From NCBI GenBank assembly GCA_027065555.1, contig JAMONS010000036.1:1-45099 (forward strand): a DNA stretch of 45,099 nt. Reading direction: 5' to 3'. The translations under genes were made by a program, and so were the position numbers. This document shows, one piece after another, positions 8,428 to 16,491 of this stretch; within the stretch, counting starts at the first letter, position 1, and each line of letters begins with the position of its first letter. The DNA comes from Hyphomicrobiales bacterium (GTDB lineage: Bacteria; Pseudomonadota; Alphaproteobacteria; Rhizobiales; Devosiaceae). Below the pieces are notes generated by a model. The model saw only the letters and a list, made by a program, of their open reading frames with translations. It was not told the DNA's origin and ran no database searches.

Positions 8428-9573
8428 ATGGAACAATATGCAAATTGGAATTATCCAACCCCAATTCGCTTTGGCGCTGGACGCATTAGCGAGCTTGTTG
8501 AAACAATAAAACTAGTTGGTATGGAAAACCCACTTTTTGTTACCGATAAGGGTTTGGCAAATTTACCGATAACCCAAAATGCGCTTGATCTCATGGAGAG
8601 CGGTGGATTTGGGCGAGCGGTGTTTTTTGATGTTGATGTTAATCCAAATGATATAAATCTTAGTGCTGGTGTTGATATGTTTTTACAAGGCAAGCATGAT
8701 GGGGTGATTGCTTTTGGTGGTGGCTCGGCGCTTGATTTGGGTAAGTTAATCGCCTTTCAAGCAAGGCAAAGCCGCCCGATTTGGGATTTTGAGGATATTG
8801 GTGATTATTGGACAAGGGCTAATCAGAGCGCTATTGCGCCGATAATTGCTATTCCTACAACGGCTGGCACGGGCTCTGAAGTTGGGCGAGCGGGCGTGCT
8901 TACTAATTCGCAAACCCATGTGAAAAAGATAATTTTCCACCCCAAGATTTTACCACAAGTAGTAATTTGTGATCCTGAACTTAGCGTTGGAATGCCTCAA
9001 ATAATTAGTGTTGGTACAGGAATGGATGCGTTTATTCATTCGCTTGAAGCATATTCATCACCGTTTTATCACCCAATGAGCCAAGGCATTGCGCTTGAGG
9101 GCATGCGTTTGGTGAAAGAAAATTTAAGCAAAGTCTATGCTAATCCAAATGATATTGAAGCACGATCACACATGATGGCGGCGGCGGCAATGGGGGCAGT
9201 GGCTTTTCAAAAAGGCTTGGGGGCAATGCACGCACTTTCGCATTCTGTTGGCGCTCTTTATAATACGCCGCACGGCATGACCAATGCTATTGTTATGCCA
9301 TATGTGCTTAGGTTTAATAGAGAAGCGATAGAGCAGCGCATTGAAAACCTTGCCGCCTATCTTGATATTAAAGGTGGCTTTGATGGGTTTTATAAATATA
9401 TTATGCAAATGCGTAGTGATTTTGAAGTGCCAGAAAAACTACGCTCGCTAGGAGTTGATAATTTGCGCATTGATGAATTGGCACAAATGGCAGTGAATGA
9501 TCCTAGCGCTGGTGGCAATCCAGTTGAGTTGAGCTTTGATGCAGCAAAGGCGCTTTTCGAAGAAACTATTTAG
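8428..9573 (+). CDS. Iron-containing alcohol dehydrogenase
   Basis: Group III (Fe-ADH) NAD-dependent alcohol dehydrogenase, 381 aa. The NAD-binding GGGSALDLGK (about residues 97-106), IPTTAGTGSEVGRAGVL, and the metal ligands in GTGMDAFIHSLEAY (Asp, His) and MHALSHSVGALYNTPHG (two His) are complete. The start is two bases after the aldehyde dehydrogenase stop. The likely role is oxidation of the alcohol group of a gamma-glutamylated amino alcohol (or reduction in reverse), feeding the aldehyde dehydrogenase. This pathway placement is inference from the gene set; no gamma-glutamyl hydrolase is visible nearby. Confidence 0.9.
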   Translation: MEQYANWNYPTPIRFGAGRISELVETIKLVGMENPLFVTDKGLANLPITQNALDLMESGGFGRAVFFDVDVNPNDINLSAGVDMFLQGKHDGVIAFGGGSALDLGKLIAFQARQSRPIWDFEDIGDYWTRANQSAIAPIIAIPTTAGTGSEVGRAGVLTNSQTHVKKIIFHPKILPQVVICDPELSVGMPQIISVGTGMDAFIHSLEAYSSPFYHPMSQGIALEGMRLVKENLSKVYANPNDIEARSHMMAAAAMGAVAFQKGLGAMHALSHSVGALYNTPHGMTNAIVMPYVLRFNREAIEQRIENLAAYLDIKGGFDGFYKYIMQMRSDFEVPEKLRSLGVDNLRIDELAQMAVNDPSAGGNPVELSFDAAKALFEETI

Positions 9574-9594
9574 GGTTTTTACTCCAACAAATTT

Positions 9595-11160
9595 TTATAG
9601 TAAATGCACAATAGAGTTGGCATAATAATTTAGCAAATCTGTTTCTTGCCAGTTCGCACGATATTTATCGTCTTCTTTTTTTACTATATGGCGTAGGGTG
9701 AGCATACGCAAACCTACATCAATTAAATAATCATGATCATTGCGTGGTACATGAATATGCGCTCCGCTTTCTTCTAGTTTTGTGATTAGATTAAAGGTCT
9801 TTTGTTTTACCTCAAATAGGGAAAGTGGGCGTGCGCCCTCTTGCACAAATATTGTTGCAATTAGCGAGACGGGTAAAACAGGCACAGCTTTGCCAACCTC
9901 TTGCATTAGGCTTTGCCCTAAATTTTCAATTTCTTTGAAGCGCTGTTCTTCGCTCATTAAGCGCAAATCAAAAACTTCTTTATTCTTGTCGTCTTTATTC
10001 TTGTCGCCGTTGGTCGCTTCGCTCCCGTCCCCGACACCCCCGCCTTTCTTATCCTTGCCGCCGTTGGTCGCTACGCTTCCGTCCCCGGCACCCCCGCCGG
10101 TTGTTCTTTTTCCGTTGCTTATTTTTGCGCTCCTGCTGCTTAGGTATTTTCGCATTGAAACTGGTTTGCCAAACGACACACAGGCATAGCCATTACGAAA
10201 CCATTGTCCCTTAAAGGCTAGTGCTATTGAATGCCCGATAAAGCCAAATAGGATTTTTGGTGAGAAGCGAAATTTTGGTTTTTCTCCTTGTTTGCGTTTG
10301 GCGTTGGAGCTGAGCATTCTATCTTCAAGCACCCTGTCATAATTTAGACCGACTGGAACAAATACAATATCTTTGTCCGAGTTTGGATCAAAATCGCTTA
10401 CCATATATGAGAGCAAGCCAAATTTTGGCGGGCGTAATTTGCCATCCATTGAAAGGCCACCTTCGGGAAATATCGCCTGTGTTACCCCAGCTTCTGTTGC
10501 CATGTGCACATAACGGGCCAGCACTTTTCTATAAAGTGCATTTCCAGTTGATTGGCGGCGCACAAAATATGCCCCCATTGCTCGAATGAGGCTTTGTAAC
10601 CCCCAAATTTGCGCCCATTCACCCACCGCATAAGAAAGCGCAGAAGAAGTTGCCGCCATATAAGTTACTAAAACATAGTCCATGTTTGAGCGGTGGTTCA
10701 TTACAAAAACCACGCTAGAATTTTCATCAATTTCTTTTAATGCCTTCTCATCTGGGTTGCCTAAACGTACCCGATAGAGCATTTTTGAGATAGAGCGTGC
10801 TAGCCTCGTGCCTATCTTAAAATATGTGTAGTGCGAAAATGCTGGCACGACTTCATGTGCATAGGAGCGTGCTTTTTCCATTATTACTTCACGTGTTGAA
10901 CCGCTCTCTTTTGCTTGGTTTTCAATCGCCTTTATAACTTCTGGATCAAACATTAAAGCATCGATTAAGCCCTCTCTTTTTGTTAGCTTAAAGGGTTGGA
11001 TTTTTAGTGAAAGTTTTGAATTTAGTTTTTCAATGGCTTTATTGGCACGACGGCGAAAAAACCAGCGAACGGAAGGCGCAAGCAAACGATCAATTAGCCC
11101 AAAAAGTGCTAAAATTGCTGCTAGAACCACAAACCATATTGGTAGTGTAATTGTTCCCAT
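9595..11160 (-). CDS. Glycerol-3-phosphate acyltransferase (PlsB-like) with internal repeat insertion
   Basis: Membrane-associated acyltransferase that makes lysophosphatidate from glycerol-3-phosphate, the first step of phospholipid synthesis. An N-terminal membrane helix (residues 5-23) is followed by the acyltransferase domain with block I VMNHRSNMDYVL, the GAYFVRR segment and block III FPEGGLS. Block IV-like sequence is FVPVGLNYDRV. The C-terminal part (VPVLPVSLIATIF onward) is also typical. Between KYLSSR and FDLRLMSEEQR there is a Gly/Asp/Asn/Lys-rich insert of about 50 residues (about 344-393), made of two 18-residue repeats (GGGAGDGSVATNGGKDKK and GGGVGDGSEATNGDKNKD). These come from a GC-rich DNA repeat read in frame. 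The catalytic part is upstream and intact, so the enzyme is probably active with a flexible loop. Confidence 0.87.
   Translation of the reverse strand: MGTITLPIWFVVLAAILALFGLIDRLLAPSVRWFFRRRANKAIEKLNSKLSLKIQPFKLTKREGLIDALMFDPEVIKAIENQAKESGSTREVIMEKARSYAHEVVPAFSHYTYFKIGTRLARSISKMLYRVRLGNPDEKALKEIDENSSVVFVMNHRSNMDYVLVTYMAATSSALSYAVGEWAQIWGLQSLIRAMGAYFVRRQSTGNALYRKVLARYVHMATEAGVTQAIFPEGGLSMDGKLRPPKFGLLSYMVSDFDPNSDKDIVFVPVGLNYDRVLEDRMLSSNAKRKQGEKPKFRFSPKILFGFIGHSIALAFKGQWFRNGYACVSFGKPVSMRKYLSSRSAKISNGKRTTGGGAGDGSVATNGGKDKKGGGVGDGSEATNGDKNKDDKNKEVFDLRLMSEEQRFKEIENLGQSLMQEVGKAVPVLPVSLIATIFVQEGARPLSLFEVKQKTFNLITKLEESGAHIHVPRNDHDYLIDVGLRMLTLRHIVKKEDDKYRANWQETDLLNYYANSIVHLL
10000..10098. repeat. GC-rich tandem repeat inside the acyltransferase gene (2 units)
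   Basis: Two 45-base units, 10000-10044 and 10054-10098, start exactly 54 bases apart and differ at only a few positions. They are strikingly GC-rich against AT-rich surroundings. Since 54 is a multiple of three, the gene stays open and gains an 18-residue repeat. The first 21 bases of the second unit (10054-10074) recur exactly at 41642-41662, and its right end plus flank (10088-10120) recurs with few changes at 41734-41766. The sequence is therefore a dispersed element, not a repeat private to this gene. Confidence 0.85.
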
Positions 11161-11450
11161 TTTTCTCCCCTTAAAGGAGTGTGGCGCTTTCGGTGGTTTT
11201 CGTCAAGCTTTGCCTGAAGTTATCTATTTGGCTTGCAGGGTGAAGTGGTAGATAAGAGACAAGCTTTTGGTGGGTGGGGTTTCCTCAAAAGGCCATGTGC
11301 TTTGCGCTAATTCTGGCACAAAAGAGAATAGGAAAGAACATAGGCTAAGAAATATTTCTGTGCTTCTAAGCTCTTGCAAAACGATAACTTTATCCACTCA
11401 CTTTTCCTCTCGTGTATTATTTATCCATTATTTTAACAAAAGGAATAAAA

Positions 11451-11837
11451 ATGCAAAATCAAGAAATTGATGCACAACAATGCAGAATTTTACGTCAGGC
11501 TGATGAAATATTTAAGCAGCAAATTACTAAATTTGCCAATGCAGCAATACAAGAGAAAAATAAATTGAACGTGTTGCGATCTGAAATGTCAGAATTAGTA
11601 GATGAATTATATAAACAAGAAACATTAAGAGCTCCTGCCGATGGTTCTACTGGGGAGATATTAGCAAGTGATATTTCTGATAAAATATCTATTCTTAAAA
11701 ATAAGATAAGTATTTTAGAAACTAGAATTTCTTATTCGGCGGCAGAAGTTATTCGTTTTCAAGATAAAGCAGACTTGGCTGCTAATGATGCGCAAAATAA
11801 TGTCTCTAAGATGAAAGATCTAAACTGTGTGGTTTAA
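11451..11837 (+). CDS. Hypothetical coiled-coil protein
   Basis: Unrecognised 128-residue protein. The open frame extends back to an ATG at 11412, but the ATG at 11451 has an AAAGGA Shine-Dalgarno at a proper distance, so I start there. The product has no signal peptide or membrane segment. It is rich in Glu, Gln, Asp, Lys and Ala, with two heptad-like helical stretches (about residues 10-55 and 70-105). These are separated by a short Gly/Pro-containing linker (APADGSTGE). It has a single Cys near each end. It stands alone: a 290-base gap lies upstream, and its stop directly abuts the stop of the convergent FAH-family gene. Its function is unknown. Confidence 0.6.
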   Translation: MQNQEIDAQQCRILRQADEIFKQQITKFANAAIQEKNKLNVLRSEMSELVDELYKQETLRAPADGSTGEILASDISDKISILKNKISILETRISYSAAEVIRFQDKADLAANDAQNNVSKMKDLNCVV

Positions 11838-12683
11838 TCACCCAGCAACAATTTTCTGATTTTGCTCGCCCAAGCCTTCAACGCTAAGGCGCATTTTCTG
11901 TCCTGCTCTTAGAAAGATCGCTTCTGGCTTTTTCCCCATACCAACACCGGGAGGAGTACCAGTTGCGATAATATCACCCGGTAGTAATGTCATAAATTGA
12001 CTAACATAATGCACTAGATGTTTTACGCCATAGGCCATAGTTTTTGTTGTGCCATTCTGCATTTTCTTGCCATCTACTTCTAGCCAAAGTTTAAGATTTT
12101 GTGGGTCAGCAATTTCATCTTTGGTTACTAAATATGGACCGATTGGCCCAAAAGTGTCGGCGGATTTTCCTTTTACCCATTGGCCAGATCTTTCAATTTG
12201 ATTTTCGCGTTCAGAAATATCATTGATCACGCAATAACCTGCTACATGATCTAGCGCATTTTCCTCCTTAATATAACTTCCCTTAGTACCAATCACTATG
12301 CCAAGCTCTACTTCCCAATCTAGCTTTTTAGAATTTGGTGGCATGATAATATCATCATTTGCACCACAAATGCAGGTTGTGGCTTTCATAAACATGATAG
12401 GTTCGGGTGGCACGTCAAGTCCTGCTTCTGCGGCGTGATCAGCATAATTTAGACCAATGCCAATAAATTTGCTCGAATTTCCAACGCACGCACCAATGCG
12501 CTCGTTTGTATCTAATTTGGGCAGTGAGTTTAAGTTGGTTTGGCGGATTTTTTCTAATCCAGAGGGGCTAATAGCTTCGCTAGCAATATCGTCAACAATT
12601 AAAGAAAGGTCTGCAATAGTGCCATCATCAAGTAAAATAGCTGGTTTTTCTGAACCCAAATTCCCGATACGCATCAGTTTCAT
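11838..12683 (-). CDS. Fumarylacetoacetate hydrolase (FAH) family protein
   Basis: 281-residue member of the FAH family, which hydrolyses or decarboxylates 2-oxo/1,3-diketo acids with a bound divalent metal. Features seen are IGIGLNYADHAAEAG (about 74-88), the metal-ligand strand DWEVELGIVIG (acidic residues), the ISERENQ loop, KSADTFGPIGPYL and the closing GDIIATGTPPGVGMG. Proteins of this exact style are often annotated as ureidoglycolate lyase or 2,4-diketo-3-deoxy-L-fuconate hydrolase, but the substrate cannot be fixed here. It is divergent from the lactate-dehydrogenase-like gene, with 113 bases between the starts, so the two may share control. It converges with the coiled-coil gene with no gap. 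Confidence 0.88.
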   Translation of the reverse strand: MKLMRIGNLGSEKPAILLDDGTIADLSLIVDDIASEAISPSGLEKIRQTNLNSLPKLDTNERIGACVGNSSKFIGIGLNYADHAAEAGLDVPPEPIMFMKATTCICGANDDIIMPPNSKKLDWEVELGIVIGTKGSYIKEENALDHVAGYCVINDISERENQIERSGQWVKGKSADTFGPIGPYLVTKDEIADPQNLKLWLEVDGKKMQNGTTKTMAYGVKHLVHYVSQFMTLLPGDIIATGTPPGVGMGKKPEAIFLRAGQKMRLSVEGLGEQNQKIVAG

Positions 12684-12796
12684 TATAAAATCCCTTTATT
12701 AACTTAATTTTTTAATGTTGAACGCTAAAATTATAACTAAAGTCAAGATTTTCATTTATAATATTTTAACATACACAAAATGAATTGAAGTTAGAT

Positions 12797-13951
12797 ATGA
12801 GATTAAAAAACGCACTTACTATTTCTGATCTAAAAAACATGGCAAAAAACCGTGTGCCAAAAATGTTTTTTGATTATGCCGATTCAGGTGCGCTCACCGA
12901 GCAAACTTATTTTGCCAATGAAAGCGATTATGCTAAGATTCTTCTTAGGCAAAGAATTGCTAGAAAATTATCAAGCCGCTCACTAAAAACCACAATGATA
13001 GGGCAAGAAGTTGCAATGCCGCTTGCTCTCGCACCCATCGGCATGGCTGGAATGCAGCGTGCAAATGGAGAAATCTTGGCAGCATTGGCGGCGAAAAAAG
13101 CTGGTATTCCCTTTACGCTTTCAACCATGTCAATTTGTTCTATTGAAGACATTGCAAAAGCCACTAATGCACCATTTTGGTTTCAGCTTTATGTGATGCG
13201 AGATCATGATTATGTGCGAGCAACGCTTGATAGGGCAAAAAAAGCTGGCGTAAATGCGCTAGTTTTAACAATGGATTTGCAGATTTTGGCGCAACGGCAC
13301 AAGGATTTGCGCAATGGACTAACCGCTCCACCAAAATTTACCCCTAAACATATTTATCAAATGTCAAGTCGTCCAATGTGGTGCTTGCGTATGTTAGGTA
13401 CAAATAGGCATTCTTTTGGTAATATTAAGGGACATGCAGAGGGAACGGATAATCTTCGCTCGTTAAGTACATGGACGCACGATCAGTTTGATCTTGAACT
13501 AACTTGGGACAGTGTGAAATGGATAAAAGATTATTGGGGTGGCAAACTAATAATTAAGGGTATTCTTGATGTTGAAGACGCTAAAAGTGCGGTTAGTGCA
13601 GGAGCGGATGCAATTATAGTTTCAAACCATGGAGGGCGACAACTTGATGGCGCGCCTTCTTCAATTCGTGTGTTGCCAGAAATTGTTGAAGCGGTAGGTA
13701 AAAATGTAGAGATTCATATTGATGGTGGTATAAGAAACGGACAAGGCATCTTAAAAGCTAAAGCACTTGGGGCACAAGCTGCTTATATTGGGCGACCATA
13801 TATTTATGGGCTTGGGGCAGGGGGCGAGGCAGGTGTTACTCGTTGTTTAGATATTCTTAAAAATGAGTTAGATACAAGCATGGCATTATGCGGTGAGCGT
13901 GATATAAATAATATCAGCGCTCACCATATATATAGTAATTCTCTTTTGTAA
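12797..13951 (+). CDS. lldD: FMN-dependent alpha-hydroxy-acid (L-lactate) dehydrogenase
   Basis: Flavoenzyme of the L-lactate dehydrogenase/glycolate oxidase family that oxidises an L-2-hydroxy acid to the 2-oxo acid and passes electrons to the respiratory chain. I start at the ATG at 12797 (384 aa); an in-frame TTG at 12785 has no better ribosome site. The FMN/substrate motifs are complete: FDYADSGALTE, LAPIGMAGMQ, FQLYVMRD, IIVSNHGGRQLDGAPSS with the catalytic His, HIDGGIRNGQGILKAKALGA and YIGRPYIYGLGAGGEAG. The nearby TRAP transporter, of a type known to bind oxo/hydroxy acids, makes lactate use plausible. Other 2-hydroxy acids remain possible. Confidence 0.86.
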   Translation: MRLKNALTISDLKNMAKNRVPKMFFDYADSGALTEQTYFANESDYAKILLRQRIARKLSSRSLKTTMIGQEVAMPLALAPIGMAGMQRANGEILAALAAKKAGIPFTLSTMSICSIEDIAKATNAPFWFQLYVMRDHDYVRATLDRAKKAGVNALVLTMDLQILAQRHKDLRNGLTAPPKFTPKHIYQMSSRPMWCLRMLGTNRHSFGNIKGHAEGTDNLRSLSTWTHDQFDLELTWDSVKWIKDYWGGKLIIKGILDVEDAKSAVSAGADAIIVSNHGGRQLDGAPSSIRVLPEIVEAVGKNVEIHIDGGIRNGQGILKAKALGAQAAYIGRPYIYGLGAGGEAGVTRCLDILKNELDTSMALCGERDINNISAHHIYSNSLL

Positions 13952-13953
13952 AA

Positions 13954-14163
13954 TCATTTAGTTTTGCAAGTATTAATGCCTAACACGCTATAAAGCGGGC
14001 ATGAGCCCATAAATGAAGTTATTAGCGCAACAAGCCCTATAATTACCAAAAGCCCGCCCCAGATTAAACCAAGCCCTGCCCAATAATACCAAGCAAGAGC
14101 CAATAATACTACGCCTAAAATCAAGCGTACAGCACGATCAATAGTTCCAGAATTCTTATTCAT
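13954..14163 (-). CDS. DUF2892 (YgaP-type) small membrane protein
   Basis: 69-residue membrane protein with two hydrophobic helices (about 12-29 and 31-50) and the C-terminal signature SCPLYSVLGINTC, which matches the DUF2892 / YgaP transmembrane family. The ATG is preceded by a good AGGAG. The paired cysteines in the tail (SCPLY, NTC) are family features of unknown use; in some proteins the domain is attached to a rhodanese. It converges with the lactate-dehydrogenase-like gene with two bases between the stops, and lies downstream of the two-component genes on the same strand after a 74-base gap. Confidence 0.85.
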   Translation of the reverse strand: MNKNSGTIDRAVRLILGVVLLALAWYYWAGLGLIWGGLLVIIGLVALITSFMGSCPLYSVLGINTCKTK

Positions 14164-14237
14164 AATAATCTCCTTATATTAGATGTTACTAATATTGGTA
14201 TAGTGAGACCAAAAGTCAAATCATTTTTTATAAAGTT

Positions 14238-14879
14238 CTAAGCAGATCCAATTAAGCCATTTTCTATAGCGTAGCGTGTAAGCCCTGCCGTGGTTTTTAT
14301 ATTGAGTTTTTTCTTGATATTTTTACGGTGTGTTTCAACTGTTCTAACAGAAATATTAAGAAGCTCACCAACATCTTTAGAGCTTTTCCCTCCAGCAACT
14401 AAAACTAAAATAGATTGCTCTCGAGTTGATAGGGGTGATGGGGATTGCTTGTCAGTTTCATGGTTTAACAGCACTTCAGAAACTCCAGATGAAAAATATG
14501 TCCCCCCTGCTGCTACAATATCAATTGCTGAAATAATTTCATTTGTTGAAACATCTTTTAAAATATAACCAGAAGCTCCATACATTACTGAAGTTGAAAT
14601 ATACTCTTTACTATCATGCATAGAGAGCATCAATATCCGAATATTGGGAAAGCGTTCTTTAAATAGTTCAATGGCATCAATACCGTTTATATCCTCCATA
14701 TTAATGTCCATCATAACAATTTCTGGCTCAGTAATATTAGCAATTACTAAGGCTTCTTTTACACTTGAAGCAACCCCGACCACGTCAATATGTTGATAGG
14801 TCTCAATAATCGCTCTAATTCCTTCAAGTACTAGCGGGTGATCATCAACAAGTAATATTTTCGTTGGCAACAAACTCAT
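14238..14879 (-). CDS. NarL/FixJ-family response regulator
   Basis: 213-residue DNA-binding response regulator. The receiver domain has the acidic pocket (VDDH, residues 11-14), the phospho-acceptor D58 in VMMDIN, the switch Ser/Thr in MLSMHD and the Lys in ILKDVS. The LuxR-type helix-turn-helix at the C-terminus reads LSTREQSILVLVAGGKSSKD, then ISVRTVETHRKNI. It lies eight bases downstream of its histidine kinase gene on the same strand. Its natural target is the divergent TRAP-transporter promoter across the 233-base gap; this is inferred from layout. Confidence 0.92.
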   Translation of the reverse strand: MSLLPTKILLVDDHPLVLEGIRAIIETYQHIDVVGVASSVKEALVIANITEPEIVMMDINMEDINGIDAIELFKERFPNIRILMLSMHDSKEYISTSVMYGASGYILKDVSTNEIISAIDIVAAGGTYFSSGVSEVLLNHETDKQSPSPLSTREQSILVLVAGGKSSKDVGELLNISVRTVETHRKNIKKKLNIKTTAGLTRYAIENGLIGSA

Positions 14880-14887
14880 ATTATTTC

Positions 14888-16258
14888 CTATGTTTGAGAA
14901 ACATAAATTGATCGTGGCATCTTGGCAATTAATGTTGTGCCAGTTTTTGTTGATTTAATGCTAAGCGAGCCACCAAAATGTTCCATTCGCTCTTGCATAT
15001 TCCTTATGCCAAGACCCTTAGTATTTTTCTTGTCCTTTTCATTGCCAATAAAACCAGTGCCATTATCGCTTATTGTCATTACCGCACCAGTTCTTTTTGA
15101 AGCTAAATTAATAGATACTTGTGTCGCTTTAGCATGTCTTTCGATATTGTTTAGGGCTTCTTGTGCTACACGATAAAGCGCCGTTTTAGCTTCAGGGGGT
15201 AAAAGATTTTTGAAAACTACGGCAGATAATTTTACTTTTATTCCAGTATTTTCGCTAAAATTGCTGGTCAGAGCCTTAAGAGCTGCACTAAGACCAAGAT
15301 CATCAAGTATTGCGGGGCGTAAATCATGCGAAATAGTGCGCACCTCTTTTATTGCATCTTGTAAATTTAGCGTGCCTTTTTCTATTGTAGCATAAGCATC
15401 ACTAGATCCAGATTTTACTCGGCGCTTTGCCAAATCTAAAACATAACGAACACCGACAAGGTTTTGTGAAATTCCATCATGGAGTTCTCTAGCGATACGG
15501 GTTCTCTCTTCTTCTTGTGTATCAATTATGCGTTGAGTTAATTCTTTTAATTTGACATCGGCCATTTTTCTTTCTCGTAAATTAAGAAATATGCCAGTAA
15601 GAAAAACAATCAATATCGCTGGAACTGTTATTAAGGCGACAAGCAAAAATGTTTTATCTATTGAGGATTTAAGCTCAGAATTGGCAACATTTGTTTGCGC
15701 TAAAACATCATCAATATAAAGACCTGTTCCTAGCATCCAATTCCATTTTTCAAGCGATACAGCATAAGATAATTTATCAGCAGCTTCACCAGAAGAAGGT
15801 TTTTCCCATTTGTAATAATGAAACCCGCCACCTTTTTGCGCCACTTTTATCAGGTTTTCAATCACCCTGTCCCCATCAGCATCTTTTAAGTCTATCCAGT
15901 TTTCACCAATTCTAAATGGTTGTTTTGGGTGCACTAGGTTATTTCCTAAATAATCATAAACAAAGAAATAGCCATCTTCGCCTCCATAAGATAATTGGGT
16001 GAGGATGTTTTTAACTCTCTCTTGTGCATCAAGATCATCAGGTGCAGCATTAGAATATATTGGCTCAATAGATGAGAGTGCAAGATTTGTATAATTGACT
16101 ATTTCTTGTTGTTTAGCTTCAAGCATATTTTGCTCAAATGTATTAATGCCGCTTTTAGCTAAATCACTAGATTGAGAGGTAACAACTAGTGTAATTGCCA
16201 AAATAGCAATTATTAGCGGCAAAATAGCCAACGCCAGAACTTGTTGCTTAAAACTCAT
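14888..16258 (-). CDS. Cache-domain sensor histidine kinase (HisKA_3 type)
   Basis: 456-residue inner-membrane sensor kinase. Two membrane helices (about 8-27 and 204-226) enclose a periplasmic single-Cache domain with the signature GYFFVYDYLGNNLVHP (97-111), a DLKDADGDRVI element and WNWMLGTGLYIDDV (172-185). The cytoplasmic part holds a HisKA_3 dimerisation helix with the phospho-acceptor H260 in RIARELHDG, then an HATPase with NIERHAKAT, ISDNGTGF and GLGIRNMQERM. Such Cache kinases sense small carboxylates in several bacteria. Its position, divergent from dctP, suggests that it detects the transported substrate or a relative. Ligand identity is inference. Confidence 0.9.
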   Translation of the reverse strand: MSFKQQVLALAILPLIIAILAITLVVTSQSSDLAKSGINTFEQNMLEAKQQEIVNYTNLALSSIEPIYSNAAPDDLDAQERVKNILTQLSYGGEDGYFFVYDYLGNNLVHPKQPFRIGENWIDLKDADGDRVIENLIKVAQKGGGFHYYKWEKPSSGEAADKLSYAVSLEKWNWMLGTGLYIDDVLAQTNVANSELKSSIDKTFLLVALITVPAILIVFLTGIFLNLRERKMADVKLKELTQRIIDTQEEERTRIARELHDGISQNLVGVRYVLDLAKRRVKSGSSDAYATIEKGTLNLQDAIKEVRTISHDLRPAILDDLGLSAALKALTSNFSENTGIKVKLSAVVFKNLLPPEAKTALYRVAQEALNNIERHAKATQVSINLASKRTGAVMTISDNGTGFIGNEKDKKNTKGLGIRNMQERMEHFGGSLSIKSTKTGTTLIAKMPRSIYVSQT

Positions 16259-16451
16259 AATGTCCTTTTACTCAATGAATGAGCATTTAGTTAATCATGC
16301 CATAATAGCGTAATTTTGTATAATTTTATTGTTCAATAAGAATATACTTAATAGAGAAACTATCAATTTTGCACTACGTATTTCTGGGTAGTGAGGGAAA
16401 AATATCACTTAGTCTTTTACATTTGAGCTTTTATAGTGCTAAAGTGAAATG

Positions 16452-16468
16452 GTCGCAATTTCTGCGAC
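16452..16468. promoter_or_regulatory. Dyad upstream of dctP, possible operator
   Basis: A perfect 6-base inverted repeat, GTCGCA (16452-16457) and TGCGAC (16463-16468), lies 24 bases before the dctP ATG. About 80 bases upstream there is a second, looser inverted pair, CACTAC and GTAGTG. Both lie in the kinase/TRAP divergent region and are candidate sites for the NarL-type regulator. No binding consensus is available to confirm this. Confidence 0.35.
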
Positions 16469-16491
16469 TAATTAGTTTTAGGGAGAAATAA

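Noticed and set aside
10000-10098. Possible CRISPR array
   Set aside because: Only two units with a nine-base spacer, within a gene and without cas genes nearby.
9782-10189. A 135-residue open frame on the plus strand, antisense to the acyltransferase
   Set aside because: It exists because the GC-rich repeat has no stops in this frame; the product is Pro/Leu/Ser-rich with no family, and the opposite strand encodes a clear enzyme.
12757-12762. TATAAT upstream of the lactate-dehydrogenase-like gene
   Set aside because: No acceptable -35 at 16-18 bases; the region is so AT-rich that a chance match is likely.
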